Positions 1 through 6,803 of a stretch of 7,355 bases of DNA are shown piece after piece. How positions within the stretch are numbered: position 1 is the stretch's first letter; every line of letters starts with the position of its first letter. This DNA comes from Phototrophicales bacterium (GTDB lineage: Bacteria; Chloroflexota; Anaerolineae; Aggregatilineales; Phototrophicaceae). Where the stretch lies: contig PGTJ01000118.1 of the NCBI GenBank assembly GCA_002794515.1, positions 1 through 7,355 on the forward strand, read 5' to 3'. The notes below the pieces were generated by a model that was not told the DNA's origin, ran no database searches, and saw nothing but the letters and a program-made list of their open reading frames with translations. The translations under genes were made by a program, and so were the position numbers.

Positions 1-23
1 AATTTTATAATCTGTGCCGATGA

Positions 24-1403
24 TTATTCAAAATCGCGGTTATAATCTGCCATTTGTCTATTTGCCCGTTCGGTCGCCGATGTTAATTTTTGCAGGATGG
101 TCTCTGGCGAATCGAACTGCCCGTTGATTAATTCTTGGAATGCACTCAACAATTCGCCCTTCACCGCCGTATTCGGACCCAGTGCCGCACCTGCGCTGGC
201 GGGGTTGGGTGTTGTCTCTGCCAATTGGTCAATGGCAATACGGAAGAATGGATTTTCATCATAAAACCCTTCGGCGATGAGCATCTCAAAACTGCTCTGA
301 CGAATGGGCATATACCCCGTGCCTTGATGCCACTTGGCGGCATTTTCGGTATTGGTCAAGAAGAAGATGAAATCCACTGCCGCTCGAATTTCTTCATCCG
401 ATTGGTCAACGCTCACAAACAAACTGCCACCACCAATGGTCACACCGTTGGTCGCCGACTCGCTCGGCGCAGGCAAGCGCCCGATGCCCAATTTGAAACC
501 CAACCGATTGGCAAAGCCTTGAATCAGGGTGATGCCCGCCGTGCTATTGATGGTCATCGCCGTACAACCACCACGCATCGCCTTGCCCGCACATCCTGTT
601 AAGAATGTCGCCCCTTCACCATTCATATCGTTCAGGCGACCCGTGTAGGTGAAATATCCTTTGCCATCTAAATTATCCCACCATGTCGCAATTTCGAGCA
701 TGGTTGGCGTGGTGAATAAGGCTTCGGTAGCGCGACCAGAGCGCCCATTGTCATTATTCACAAACAGTTCATTGCTCATCGCCAACCATTGTTCGATATA
801 CCACGAACTCATCGCCCAATTGATACACGCACGCAATTGGGGAATTGCCGACATAATCGCCTCACAGGCGGCATCAATTTCGGCAAAGGTGCGCGGTGGA
901 TTTTCGGGGTCTAATCCAGCCGCCACGAACATATCTTTGTTATAATACAAAACAGGATTGGAGATATTCCATGGCATCCCCCATAAATCATCCCCTTCAA
1001 TGAAATAGCCTAAAATAGACGGGAATACATCATCAAGTGTCGCCATTTGTTCTTCGGTGGCATAATCGCTAATCGGCACAAAGTAGCCATAATCAATTGC
1101 CTGTTGCGTCAGACCGTCTTCGACTTGCACAATGCTCGGCGCATTGCCTAAATCGGCATTTGCCATGGCACTATTAAAAATTTCATCATAATCCGAATCG
1201 GAATTGGTGGAATAGGCGTTAATCCGCACATTGGGATTTATCGCTTGATATTCATCAATAATCCCTTGTAATACAGCAGGACGAACATCATCACTGAAAA
1301 TATGCACAAAATCCAGTTCTATCACATCCCCCTGTGCCGATGCAATGAATACCATCCCCAAAACGAAACTCAATATCATCATCAAAATGCTTAACTTTTT
1401 CAA
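24..1403 (-). CDS. Extracellular solute-binding protein, family 1 (UgpB-like ABC importer component)
   Basis: Exported substrate-binding component of an ABC importer, 459 aa. It catches a small solute outside the membrane and delivers it to permeases not present in this window. Residues 1-23 form a signal peptide (Lys2-Lys3, hydrophobic core, ASA|Q cleavage). There is no lipobox cysteine, so it is not an obvious lipoprotein. The body resembles glycerol-3-phosphate binding protein UgpB throughout: MPWNISNPVLYYNKDMF (143-159), a Trp-rich segment near 196-206, GKGYFTYTGR (247-256), the NAAKWHQGTGYMPI block (354-367) and a C-terminal helical region. However, the arginine that I recall contacting phosphate in UgpB aligns by eye with Ala407, so the ligand may be a sugar instead. 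Four cysteines (180, 193, 271, 280) could form disulfides. The start is TTG at 1401-1403, chosen because AGGAG lies 9 nt upstream and it keeps the two lysines. Family call is strong; substrate unknown. Confidence 0.9.
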   Translation of the reverse strand: MKKLSILMMILSFVLGMVFIASAQGDVIELDFVHIFSDDVRPAVLQGIIDEYQAINPNVRINAYSTNSDSDYDEIFNSAMANADLGNAPSIVQVEDGLTQQAIDYGYFVPISDYATEEQMATLDDVFPSILGYFIEGDDLWGMPWNISNPVLYYNKDMFVAAGLDPENPPRTFAEIDAACEAIMSAIPQLRACINWAMSSWYIEQWLAMSNELFVNNDNGRSGRATEALFTTPTMLEIATWWDNLDGKGYFTYTGRLNDMNGEGATFLTGCAGKAMRGGCTAMTINSTAGITLIQGFANRLGFKLGIGRLPAPSESATNGVTIGGGSLFVSVDQSDEEIRAAVDFIFFLTNTENAAKWHQGTGYMPIRQSSFEMLIAEGFYDENPFFRIAIDQLAETTPNPASAGAALGPNTAVKGELLSAFQELINGQFDSPETILQKLTSATERANRQMADYNRDFE

Positions 1404-1412
1404 CGTTTACAT

Positions 1413-1417
1413 CTCCT
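1413..1417 (-). promoter_or_regulatory. Ribosome binding site fixing a TTG start
   Basis: AGGAG on the minus strand, 9 nt before the TTG codon of the solute-binding protein. The next in-frame starts (ATG codons 8 and 9) have no such site and would remove the basic n-region of the signal peptide, so TTG is preferred. Confidence 0.7.
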
Positions 1418-1440
1418 AATTGCTAAAAATTCAATTTTTG

Positions 1441-1468
1441 AGCATAACACATTTCTGAAAAATTCTAA
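1441..1468 (-). promoter_or_regulatory. Candidate promoter for the solute-binding protein gene
   Basis: On the minus strand, TTAGAA (1463-1468) is followed after 16 nt by TATGCT (1441-1446), preceded by TG to give an extended -10 (TGTTATGCT). It lies in the 114-nt gap between the PHP gene and the binding-protein gene. It suggests the latter can be transcribed on its own, although read-through from the PHP gene is also possible because no convincing terminator separates them. Assigned by consensus match only. Confidence 0.35.
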
Positions 1469-1517
1469 CATGAAAAGTATTAAGCCCATTTTAACCCTTA
1501 TTACAAAATCCTGCACA

Positions 1518-2417
1518 TCATAACCAGATAGGGCTTGTCCATGCCCGCCCACCTTTGGCATCGCGCACGGTGATTCGCATGAATGGACTGTCAAAGCCAC
1601 GCAGGCTTAAATCTGCCTCACGGATGCCATTGCCAAATGCACTTCTTGCCGTCCATCCGCTACCCGTGATGAATATTCTATCGGCAGGTGAACATTGGAT
1701 AATCACCCGATCACCTTTGCGTTGCACATCATAAATATCGGGTCCTGTGCTGGAATAATAATCACCGCGTTTAAGCGCCTCTAATAACGCCTCTGGCGAG
1801 AGTTCCTCACTTTTCACCATCACCCACCCCAAGCCAACATCGGCACGATGGTCATGAAAGTGAGCATCATCAGTGGCACAAGTGCTATATAACCGCCCAC
1901 GCATCGACATCATATCCGACATATACCAACCATCTGGTTTATCGTTATGGTCGGCGGATGTGCCGTTATACACCTCAATGGCGTGAATATCACCGAGTGA
2001 TAAAATATCATTCTCGGTGAGGATATACCAATACGGATGCGCCGCCGCCACAAATGCCCCGCTCGCAAGCGCCCGCGCACACACTTCTCCACCCGTCTCA
2101 CCTTCGGGATATGGCGCAAAATCTAATGGCAACCCCACGGCGAGGATATGCCATAAATTGCCCAATTCTGTTCTGCCCGTATGCAATTCTGCGCCGATGA
2201 GGGTGGTGAATGTCTGTGTGCGTAAAGCACGAGTATCGGCAATTCGATAATCAAATTGCGCCATAAAATGGTCGGTTATCGCCACAAAATCGTACCCTAA
2301 TTTCTGATATACCGCACAAACCGCCTCTGGTGTGAGCATCCCATCCGATACCGTAGAATGGGTATGCAAATTTCCCTTATAAAAACGTCCCTTTTTGCTG
2401 AACGGTAGGCTATCCAT
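1518..2417 (-). CDS. PHP-domain metal-dependent phosphoesterase (COG0613-like)
   Basis: Stand-alone PHP-family hydrolase, 299 aa, with no signal peptide and hence probably cytoplasmic. The metal-site pattern of the family is complete: NLHTHS (His18, His20), Asp25, AITDH (His50), GAELH (Glu77), WHILAVG (His90), AAHPY (His127) and TDDAH (Asp184, His186). The family uses two or three metal ions to cleave phosphoesters; the actual substrate cannot be read from the sequence. After the PHP fold, residues about 205-299 form a beta-rich tail ending in an AWTSPIWL segment, a pattern I associate with this subgroup. The ATG at 2417 is chosen because GAGG sits 5 nt upstream. An in-frame GTG at 2450 would add 11 residues but has no ribosome binding site and overlaps the predicted transcription start. 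It lies upstream of the UgpB-like gene on the same strand and divergent from the pullulanase gene. Confidence 0.88.
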   Translation of the reverse strand: MDSLPFSKKGRFYKGNLHTHSTVSDGMLTPEAVCAVYQKLGYDFVAITDHFMAQFDYRIADTRALRTQTFTTLIGAELHTGRTELGNLWHILAVGLPLDFAPYPEGETGGEVCARALASGAFVAAAHPYWYILTENDILSLGDIHAIEVYNGTSADHNDKPDGWYMSDMMSMRGRLYSTCATDDAHFHDHRADVGLGWVMVKSEELSPEALLEALKRGDYYSSTGPDIYDVQRKGDRVIIQCSPADRIFITGSGWTARSAFGNGIREADLSLRGFDSPFMRITVRDAKGGRAWTSPIWL

Positions 2418-2420
2418 AAA

Positions 2421-2426
2421 CACCTC
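2421..2426 (-). promoter_or_regulatory. Ribosome binding site selecting the inner ATG of the PHP gene
   Basis: GAGGTG on the minus strand; its GAGG core (2423-2426) is 5 nt from the ATG at 2417. The alternative GTG at 2450 lacks a Shine-Dalgarno-like stretch upstream. This decides a 299-aa rather than a 310-aa product. Confidence 0.6.
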
Positions 2427-2447
2427 ACATATTCGATAAAATTGCCT

Positions 2448-2457
2448 CACAATTGTG
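2448..2457. promoter_or_regulatory. Perfect 10-bp palindrome CACAATTGTG, possible operator
   Basis: CACAATTGTG equals its own reverse complement. It begins one base downstream of the minus-strand TATAAT, covering the expected transcription start of the PHP gene, a classic place for a repressor site. Short palindromes also arise by chance, so the role is inferred. Confidence 0.3.
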
Positions 2458-2458
2458 C

Positions 2459-2464
2459 ATTATA
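2459..2464 (-). promoter_or_regulatory. Candidate -10 box of the PHP gene
   Basis: A perfect TATAAT on the minus strand, 41 nt before the PHP ATG, giving a leader of roughly 35 nt. The -35 is poor: GTGACA (minus strand, 2485-2490) fits TTGACA in 5 of 6 positions but is 20 nt away, and the 17-nt-spaced hexamer is ACATGT. Activator dependence is possible. Confidence 0.4.
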
Positions 2465-2478
2465 ACCGATACATCGCT

Positions 2479-2507
2479 TCGACATGTCACCTTATATAGG
2501 CTAAACT
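2479..2507 (+). promoter_or_regulatory. Candidate pulA promoter
   Basis: TCGACA (2479-2484, 5 of 6 matches to TTGACA) is followed by a 17-nt spacer and TAAACT (2502-2507, 4 of 6 matches to TATAAT). This would give a leader of about 58 nt before the GTG start. TATATA (2493-2498) is an alternative -10 with no good -35 partner. Consensus match only. Confidence 0.3.
2481..2488. promoter_or_regulatory. Palindrome GACATGTC between divergent promoters
   Basis: A perfect 8-bp inverted repeat overlapping the predicted pulA -35 hexamer and also the -35 region of the divergent PHP promoter. One protein bound here could affect both genes. No regulator gene lies in the window, so function is inferred. 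Confidence 0.25.
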
Positions 2508-2513
2508 ACATGA

Positions 2514-2549
2514 GCGCATGATAAGAAAAATGTGCATGATGATAAAAAT
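2514..2549 (+). repeat. Two-copy 18-bp tandem repeat in the pulA leader
   Basis: Units 2514-2531 and 2532-2549 are adjacent and match at 15 of 18 positions, sharing GCATGAT and AAAAAT. They lie downstream of the predicted pulA -10 and end 8 nt before the ribosome binding site, so they would be in the mRNA leader or act as paired protein sites on DNA. Confidence 0.5.
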
Positions 2550-2557
2550 CATAAATT

Positions 2558-2563
2558 AAGGAG
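2558..2563 (+). promoter_or_regulatory. Strong ribosome binding site for a GTG start
   Basis: AAGGAG, 8 nt before the GTG at 2572. It supports the GTG over the ATG at codon 10, which would drop most of the positively charged start of the signal peptide. Confidence 0.75.
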
Positions 2564-2571
2564 ATTTTCTT

Positions 2572-5500
2572 GTGAGGCGATATAAACCTATCCTCAAAAT
2601 GAGTTTGTTATCCCTGTTTTTACTCCTCTTTACCGCCATCATCGTTATCGCACAAGATGAAGCACCAACAAGTGTTGGACTATATGGCTCAATTCAAACC
2701 GCACTGGGTTGCGAAGAATCCTCTGTGGGTTGTGCCACATCACAACTGACCTATGATGACACCTTCATGCTCTGGCGGGGTGAATTTGAACTGCCCGCAG
2801 GCACATATACCTATAAAGCTATCCTCAACGATAATCCCGATATGACTTATGGGCGTGACGGCGAATTTTTCACGCTCACCGTTGGCACGAGTAGCATGGT
2901 GGAATTTATTTATGACCACACCACAAAATTTATCTCGAATAGCCTCACCCACCCACTCATCGTTGCACCAGGAACATTCCAAAGCGAATTGGGTTGCCCC
3001 GATAACTTGGGTGTGAGTGGCGATTGGGCACCCGATTGCTTATTCAGCCGTCTACAAGACCCAGATGGTGATGGGGTGTATGTGTTCGTCACCGATAAAC
3101 TCCCTGCTGGAGATTACGAAGCAAAAGTGGCATTATTCGGCACATGGGATGTGAATTATGGCGCAGATGCTAAGGCGGGTGGCGCGAATATCCCCTTCTT
3201 CGTTGCCGAAGATTTCGCCCCAGTCGCCTTTGTGTTCAATACAGCCGATAACCTGCTCACCATCAACACCGATGGCTCTACAGAACCGGGCAAAATTGGT
3301 GGCGCGACCACTGCGGGACCAGGCGCTGGTCTAATAGACCCCAAACCCCGCCCTGCTAATATCGAACAACCCAACATGGTCGTCATCCCTGGCACCATCC
3401 AGAGCAAGCTCGGTTGTAGTGGCGATTGGCAACCCGATGGCGCATGTACCGCCCTGACCTTCATCCCTGAAGAAGATATTTGGGCAGGCACATTCACCAT
3501 CCCCGCAGGCGAATACGAATATAAAGTCGCCATCAACGGCTCGTGGTCAGAAAATTACGGCGGTGCGGCAGACCAAGACGGTCCGAATGTGTCGCTGGTA
3601 CTCTCGGAAGAGACAACTGTCACCTTTTATTACGACCACTTCACCCATTGGGTGTTCGATAGTGTGGGAGATAAATTGGTTGTCGCCCCTGGTAGCTTCC
3701 AAAGCGAACTCGGTTGCCCCAATGATAAAGGCGCAGACGGCGATTGGGCACCCAATTGCTTGCGTTCATGGATGCAAGACCCCGATGGTGACGGCATTTA
3801 TGTCTTCGCCACCAACGCCATCCCCGCAGGCGATTACGAAGTGAAAGTCGCTATCGGTGGCACATGGGATGTGAACTATGGTGCAGACGGTGTCGCAGGT
3901 GGAGCAAACATCCCCTTCACCGTGAAAGAAAATGGGCAACAAGTCAATTTTGCCTACAATTCGTTTGATAATAACCTGTATATCGGCGTAGGAGAGCCTG
4001 TGGAAATCGGACGTGTGGTCAGCATTGTGATTGACCGTTCACAAGCACATTGGGTCAGCGCAGATACCATCGCATGGAATGTATCGACCACCAACACCTC
4101 TTTTGCCCTATATTATGCCCCCAATGCGGGCATCGAGGTGGATGGCAACACGCTGGTAGCCGATGGCATCGCATCCATCCCACTCACTGTGAACCCAGAT
4201 GGATTAAGCGCCGATGTGGTCGCCAAATTCCCACATCTGGCGAATTTTAAGGCGCTCACTATCAGCGAAGCCGATCTCGCCCTTGTGCCAGAGATCCTCA
4301 AAGGGCAAGTCGTTGTTGTTGGTATGGATAACAATGGCGCGTTAACCAATGCCACATCATTACAAATTCCGGGCGTACTCGATGACTTATACACCTATAA
4401 TGGCGAACTCGGTGTGATATGGGATGGTGATGTGCCGACCATCCGTGTATGGGCACCCACCGCCAAATATGTCAAATTCCACCTGTTTGCCGATTCCAAC
4501 CCCAACACCGAAAGCACGGTTTTAGAGATGACCAACGACCCCGCTACTGGTGTTTGGAGCATCACAGGCGATGCCTCGTGGAAGAATCAATATTATCTTT
4601 ACGAAGTCCAAGTCTTCTCGCCAGCCGTACGCCGTATCGTCACCAACTTGGTCACAGACCCCTACTCGCGTAGCCTATCGATGAACAGCACCCGTAGCCA
4701 AATCGTCGATGTGAACGACCCCGACCTCATGCCCGAAGGCTGGCTGAGCGCGCCCAAGCCACCGCTCGCCGCACCAGAAGATATTGTCGTCTATGAAGTC
4801 CATATCCGCGATTTTAGCCGTATAGACCCCAATGTCCCCGAAGAATACATCGGCACATATAAAGCCTTCACCGTGCTAGACTCGTATGGAATGCAACACC
4901 TGAGCGCATTGGCAAATGCTGGTCTAACGCATTTGCACCTGCTCCCGTCATTCGATATTGCCACCATTGATGAAAATAAAGCCAATTGGCAAACCCCCAG
5001 TTTTGAACAATTGGCATCGTTCCCGCCCGACTCCGACCAGCAACAAGCCCTAATCAACAGCACCCGTGACCTCGATGGCTTCAATTGGGGGTACGACCCA
5101 TATCATTTTGATGTGCCAGAAGGGAGCTACTCAACGAATCCGGATGGTGTAACGCGCATCATCGAATACCGCGAGATGGTACAAGCAATCAACAGCATCG
5201 GCTTACGTGTGGTGGTGGATGTGGTCTATAACCACACCAACGCTTCTGGGCAATCAGAAAAATCGGTGTTCGACCGCATTGTGCCGGGCTATTATCATCG
5301 CTTAGATGAAAATGGACGCGTTGCCACCAGCACCTGCTGTCAAAATACCGCCACCGAACATAACATGATGGAAAAATTCATGGTGGATTCGGTGGTCTAT
5401 TGGGCGACTGCCTATCGTGTCGATGCCTTCCGCTTCGACCTGATGGGTCATCATATGGTCAGTAATATGACAAAAGTCCGCGCCGCTCTGGATGCGCTCA

Positions 5501-6657
5501 CCCTCGAAAAAGATGGCGTGGATGGCAAAGCTATTTACATTTATGGTGAAGGTTGGAATTTCGGCGAAGTGGCGAATAATGCGCGGGGTCTCCATGCCAC
5601 ACAAATCAACCTCGCTGGCACAGGCATCGGCACATTCAACGACCGCCTGCGCGATGCGGTGCGTGGTGGTTCGCCATTCTCTGGCAAACAACTACAAGGC
5701 TTCATTAACGGATTGTATACCGATCCCAACGGCATCACACCGGGTTCAGAACGTCATCAACGCAATCAAATTTTGGCATTCGCCGACCAAATTCGTGTGG
5801 GCTTGGCGGGCAATCTGCGCGATTACACCTTTGTGAATTATCGTGGCAACACCGTGACGGGCGCACAGGTCGATTACAACGGTCAACCTGCGGGCTATAC
5901 CCTCGACCCACAAGAGAATATCGTTTATATCTCGAAACACGATAACGAAACACTATGGGATGCCATTCAATACAAAGCCCCCCTCACAGCAGACATTGCC
6001 CAACGAGTCCGCATGAATAATTTGGGCATTAGCATCGTCATGTTCAGTCAGGGTGTGCCATTCTTCCACGCAGGTGATGATTTACTCCGTTCTAAATCGC
6101 TCGACCGCGACAGTTACAATTCGGGTGATTGGTTCAATCGGCTCGATTTCACCATGCAAACCAATAATTTCGGTGTTGGTTTGCCACCCAGTAGCCGTAG
6201 TGATTGGGGCATCATCCAACCGTTGTTGGCGAATCCAGAGCTACAAGTCACCCCAGAGGACATCATGGCGGCGCACATGCACTTCCGCGAAGCATTGCAA
6301 ATCCGCTTTAGCTCGCCCCTATTCCGCCTACAAACTGCCGAAGATGTTCAAGCACGGTTGAGCTTCCCCAACACAGGCACAAACCAAATTCCGGGCGTGA
6401 TTGTCATGGAATTATCAGATGTGGTTGATGAATTAGCCCCTATAGACGAAAACTTCTCGCGCATTGTGGTGATTTTCAACGCCGATGATGCCGAAATCGC
6501 CTTCATCGATAGCAATTTCGCGGGCATGGGTTTTGTGTTACATCCTGTCCAAGCCACATCATTTGATGCAATCGTCCGAACGGCTTCGTATGATGATGCC
6601 ACAGGCACATTCACCGTCCCCGCACGAACAACCGCCGTGTTTGTTGTGCCACGTTAA
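2572..6657 (+). CDS. pulA: Secreted pullulanase-type alpha-1,6-glucosidase (GH13) with four X25-like modules
   Basis: Extracellular debranching enzyme, 1361 aa, hydrolysing alpha-1,6 links in pullulan, amylopectin or glycogen. Order: signal peptide 1-27 (VIA|Q); four X25-like modules at about 34-128, 129-232, 269-367 and 369-473; a pullulanase N2-type domain at about 480-600 (AHWV at 492-495, then TIAW); CBM48 at about 610-715; a GH13 barrel; and a DUF3372-type C-terminal domain at about 1190-1360 (SFPNTGTNQIPG from 1264). Catalytic motifs are intact: FNWGYDP (837-843), DVVYNH (883-888), FRFDLMGHH with nucleophile Asp956, YGEGW with acid/base Glu993, and SKHDNET with Asp1124. The vicinal Cys922-Cys923 typical of Klebsiella-type PulA is present. 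No membrane anchor is seen at the C-terminus, so it is probably released. The long N-terminal array is the unusual part. Family call is firm; exact linkage preference is inferred. Confidence 0.95.
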   Translation: MRRYKPILKMSLLSLFLLLFTAIIVIAQDEAPTSVGLYGSIQTALGCEESSVGCATSQLTYDDTFMLWRGEFELPAGTYTYKAILNDNPDMTYGRDGEFFTLTVGTSSMVEFIYDHTTKFISNSLTHPLIVAPGTFQSELGCPDNLGVSGDWAPDCLFSRLQDPDGDGVYVFVTDKLPAGDYEAKVALFGTWDVNYGADAKAGGANIPFFVAEDFAPVAFVFNTADNLLTINTDGSTEPGKIGGATTAGPGAGLIDPKPRPANIEQPNMVVIPGTIQSKLGCSGDWQPDGACTALTFIPEEDIWAGTFTIPAGEYEYKVAINGSWSENYGGAADQDGPNVSLVLSEETTVTFYYDHFTHWVFDSVGDKLVVAPGSFQSELGCPNDKGADGDWAPNCLRSWMQDPDGDGIYVFATNAIPAGDYEVKVAIGGTWDVNYGADGVAGGANIPFTVKENGQQVNFAYNSFDNNLYIGVGEPVEIGRVVSIVIDRSQAHWVSADTIAWNVSTTNTSFALYYAPNAGIEVDGNTLVADGIASIPLTVNPDGLSADVVAKFPHLANFKALTISEADLALVPEILKGQVVVVGMDNNGALTNATSLQIPGVLDDLYTYNGELGVIWDGDVPTIRVWAPTAKYVKFHLFADSNPNTESTVLEMTNDPATGVWSITGDASWKNQYYLYEVQVFSPAVRRIVTNLVTDPYSRSLSMNSTRSQIVDVNDPDLMPEGWLSAPKPPLAAPEDIVVYEVHIRDFSRIDPNVPEEYIGTYKAFTVLDSYGMQHLSALANAGLTHLHLLPSFDIATIDENKANWQTPSFEQLASFPPDSDQQQALINSTRDLDGFNWGYDPYHFDVPEGSYSTNPDGVTRIIEYREMVQAINSIGLRVVVDVVYNHTNASGQSEKSVFDRIVPGYYHRLDENGRVATSTCCQNTATEHNMMEKFMVDSVVYWATAYRVDAFRFDLMGHHMVSNMTKVRAALDALTLEKDGVDGKAIYIYGEGWNFGEVANNARGLHATQINLAGTGIGTFNDRLRDAVRGGSPFSGKQLQGFINGLYTDPNGITPGSERHQRNQILAFADQIRVGLAGNLRDYTFVNYRGNTVTGAQVDYNGQPAGYTLDPQENIVYISKHDNETLWDAIQYKAPLTADIAQRVRMNNLGISIVMFSQGVPFFHAGDDLLRSKSLDRDSYNSGDWFNRLDFTMQTNNFGVGLPPSSRSDWGIIQPLLANPELQVTPEDIMAAHMHFREALQIRFSSPLFRLQTAEDVQARLSFPNTGTNQIPGVIVMELSDVVDELAPIDENFSRIVVIFNADDAEIAFIDSNFAGMGFVLHPVQATSFDAIVRTASYDDATGTFTVPARTTAVFVVPR
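2671..3990 (+). repeat. Coding repeat array: four X25-like modules in A-B-A-B order
   Basis: Modules 1 (2671-2955) and 3 (3376-3672) share a YDHxT ending; modules 2 (2956-3267) and 4 (3676-3990) share DPDGDG and WDVNYGAD. Modules 2 and 4 align without gaps at an offset of exactly 720 nt (240 codons), and by hand count about two thirds of residues are identical. X25 modules are known from pullulanases and related secreted amylolytic proteins, where a starch-binding role is suspected. Boundaries are by eye. The Gly/Pro-rich linker at 3268-3375 separates the two A-B pairs. Confidence 0.8.
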
Positions 6658-6674
6658 CAGTCTGATTTGAATCA

Positions 6675-6706
6675 AAGGGGCTTGCTACCACAAGCCCCTT
6701 CTTTTT
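6675..6706 (+). terminator. Rho-independent terminator after pulA
   Basis: A perfect 10-bp stem (AAGGGGCTTG 6675-6684, CAAGCCCCTT 6691-6700) with a 6-nt loop CTACCA, followed by CTTTTT. It starts 17 nt after the pulA stop codon and separates pulA from rel. Confidence 0.92.
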
Positions 6707-6737
6707 AGCATCTCTTTATCCCTAAAAAATCTTCATC

Positions 6738-6788
6738 TTGTTATATCTTCTAACAAAATTTTGATTAAAAATTTGTCACATTTTGTTA
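6738..6788. repeat. TTGTTA/TAACAA inverted repeats upstream of rel
   Basis: TTGTTA (6738-6743) and TAACAA (6751-6756) are inverted around 7 nt. TAACAAAAT (6751-6759) is also an exact inverse of ATTTTGTTA (6780-6788). Three copies of one hexamer thus frame the predicted rel -35. They could be operator sites or competing hairpins, although the surrounding AT-rich sequence raises the chance rate. Confidence 0.4.
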
Positions 6789-6803
6789 AATTGGATATAT
6801 AAT
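6773..6803 (+). promoter_or_regulatory. Candidate rel promoter
   Basis: A perfect TATAAT (6798-6803) lies in AT-rich sequence 27 nt before the first rel ATG. Two overlapping -35 choices exist: TTGTCA (6773-6778, 5 of 6, spacer 19) or GTCACA (6775-6780, 4 of 6, spacer 17). TATATA (6796-6801) with TTGTCA at 17 nt is another fit. The leader would be about 20 nt. Confidence 0.45.

Noticed and set aside
135..602. Open frame on the plus strand inside the solute-binding gene
   Set aside because: It is antisense to a clearly coding frame with full family similarity; its translation has no recognisable domain.
1422..1439. AT-only inverted repeat (AAAAATT/AATTTTT) in the leader of the binding-protein gene
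   Set aside because: The arms are A/T runs with a loop of one to three bases, easily explained by composition, and too weak to support a regulatory RNA.
1473..1504. Hairpin with 7 of 8 paired bases after the PHP stop, followed by TTTTC on the minus strand
   Set aside because: The stem is AT-rich with an internal mismatch and a 12-nt loop, and the U-run is only four bases. Too weak to call a terminator.
2418..2450. GTG at 2450 as the PHP start, adding 11 residues
   Set aside because: It has no ribosome binding site, overlaps the predicted transcription start, and the PHP fold begins well after the inner ATG, which has a good site.
2530..2559. Nine-codon upstream ORF in the pulA leader, ending inside the ribosome binding site
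   Set aside because: It has no Shine-Dalgarno sequence of its own, and its residues show no attenuator-like pattern. Short ORFs like this are expected by chance.
3268..3375. Gly/Pro-rich stretch in pulA considered as a frameshift or fusion scar
   Set aside because: The frame stays open and the codon style is unchanged. It reads as a normal interdomain linker between the two A-B pairs.
5302..5691. Long open frame on the minus strand inside pulA
   Set aside because: It is a shadow of the GH13 catalytic region; the plus-strand frame carries all the motifs and this one has none.
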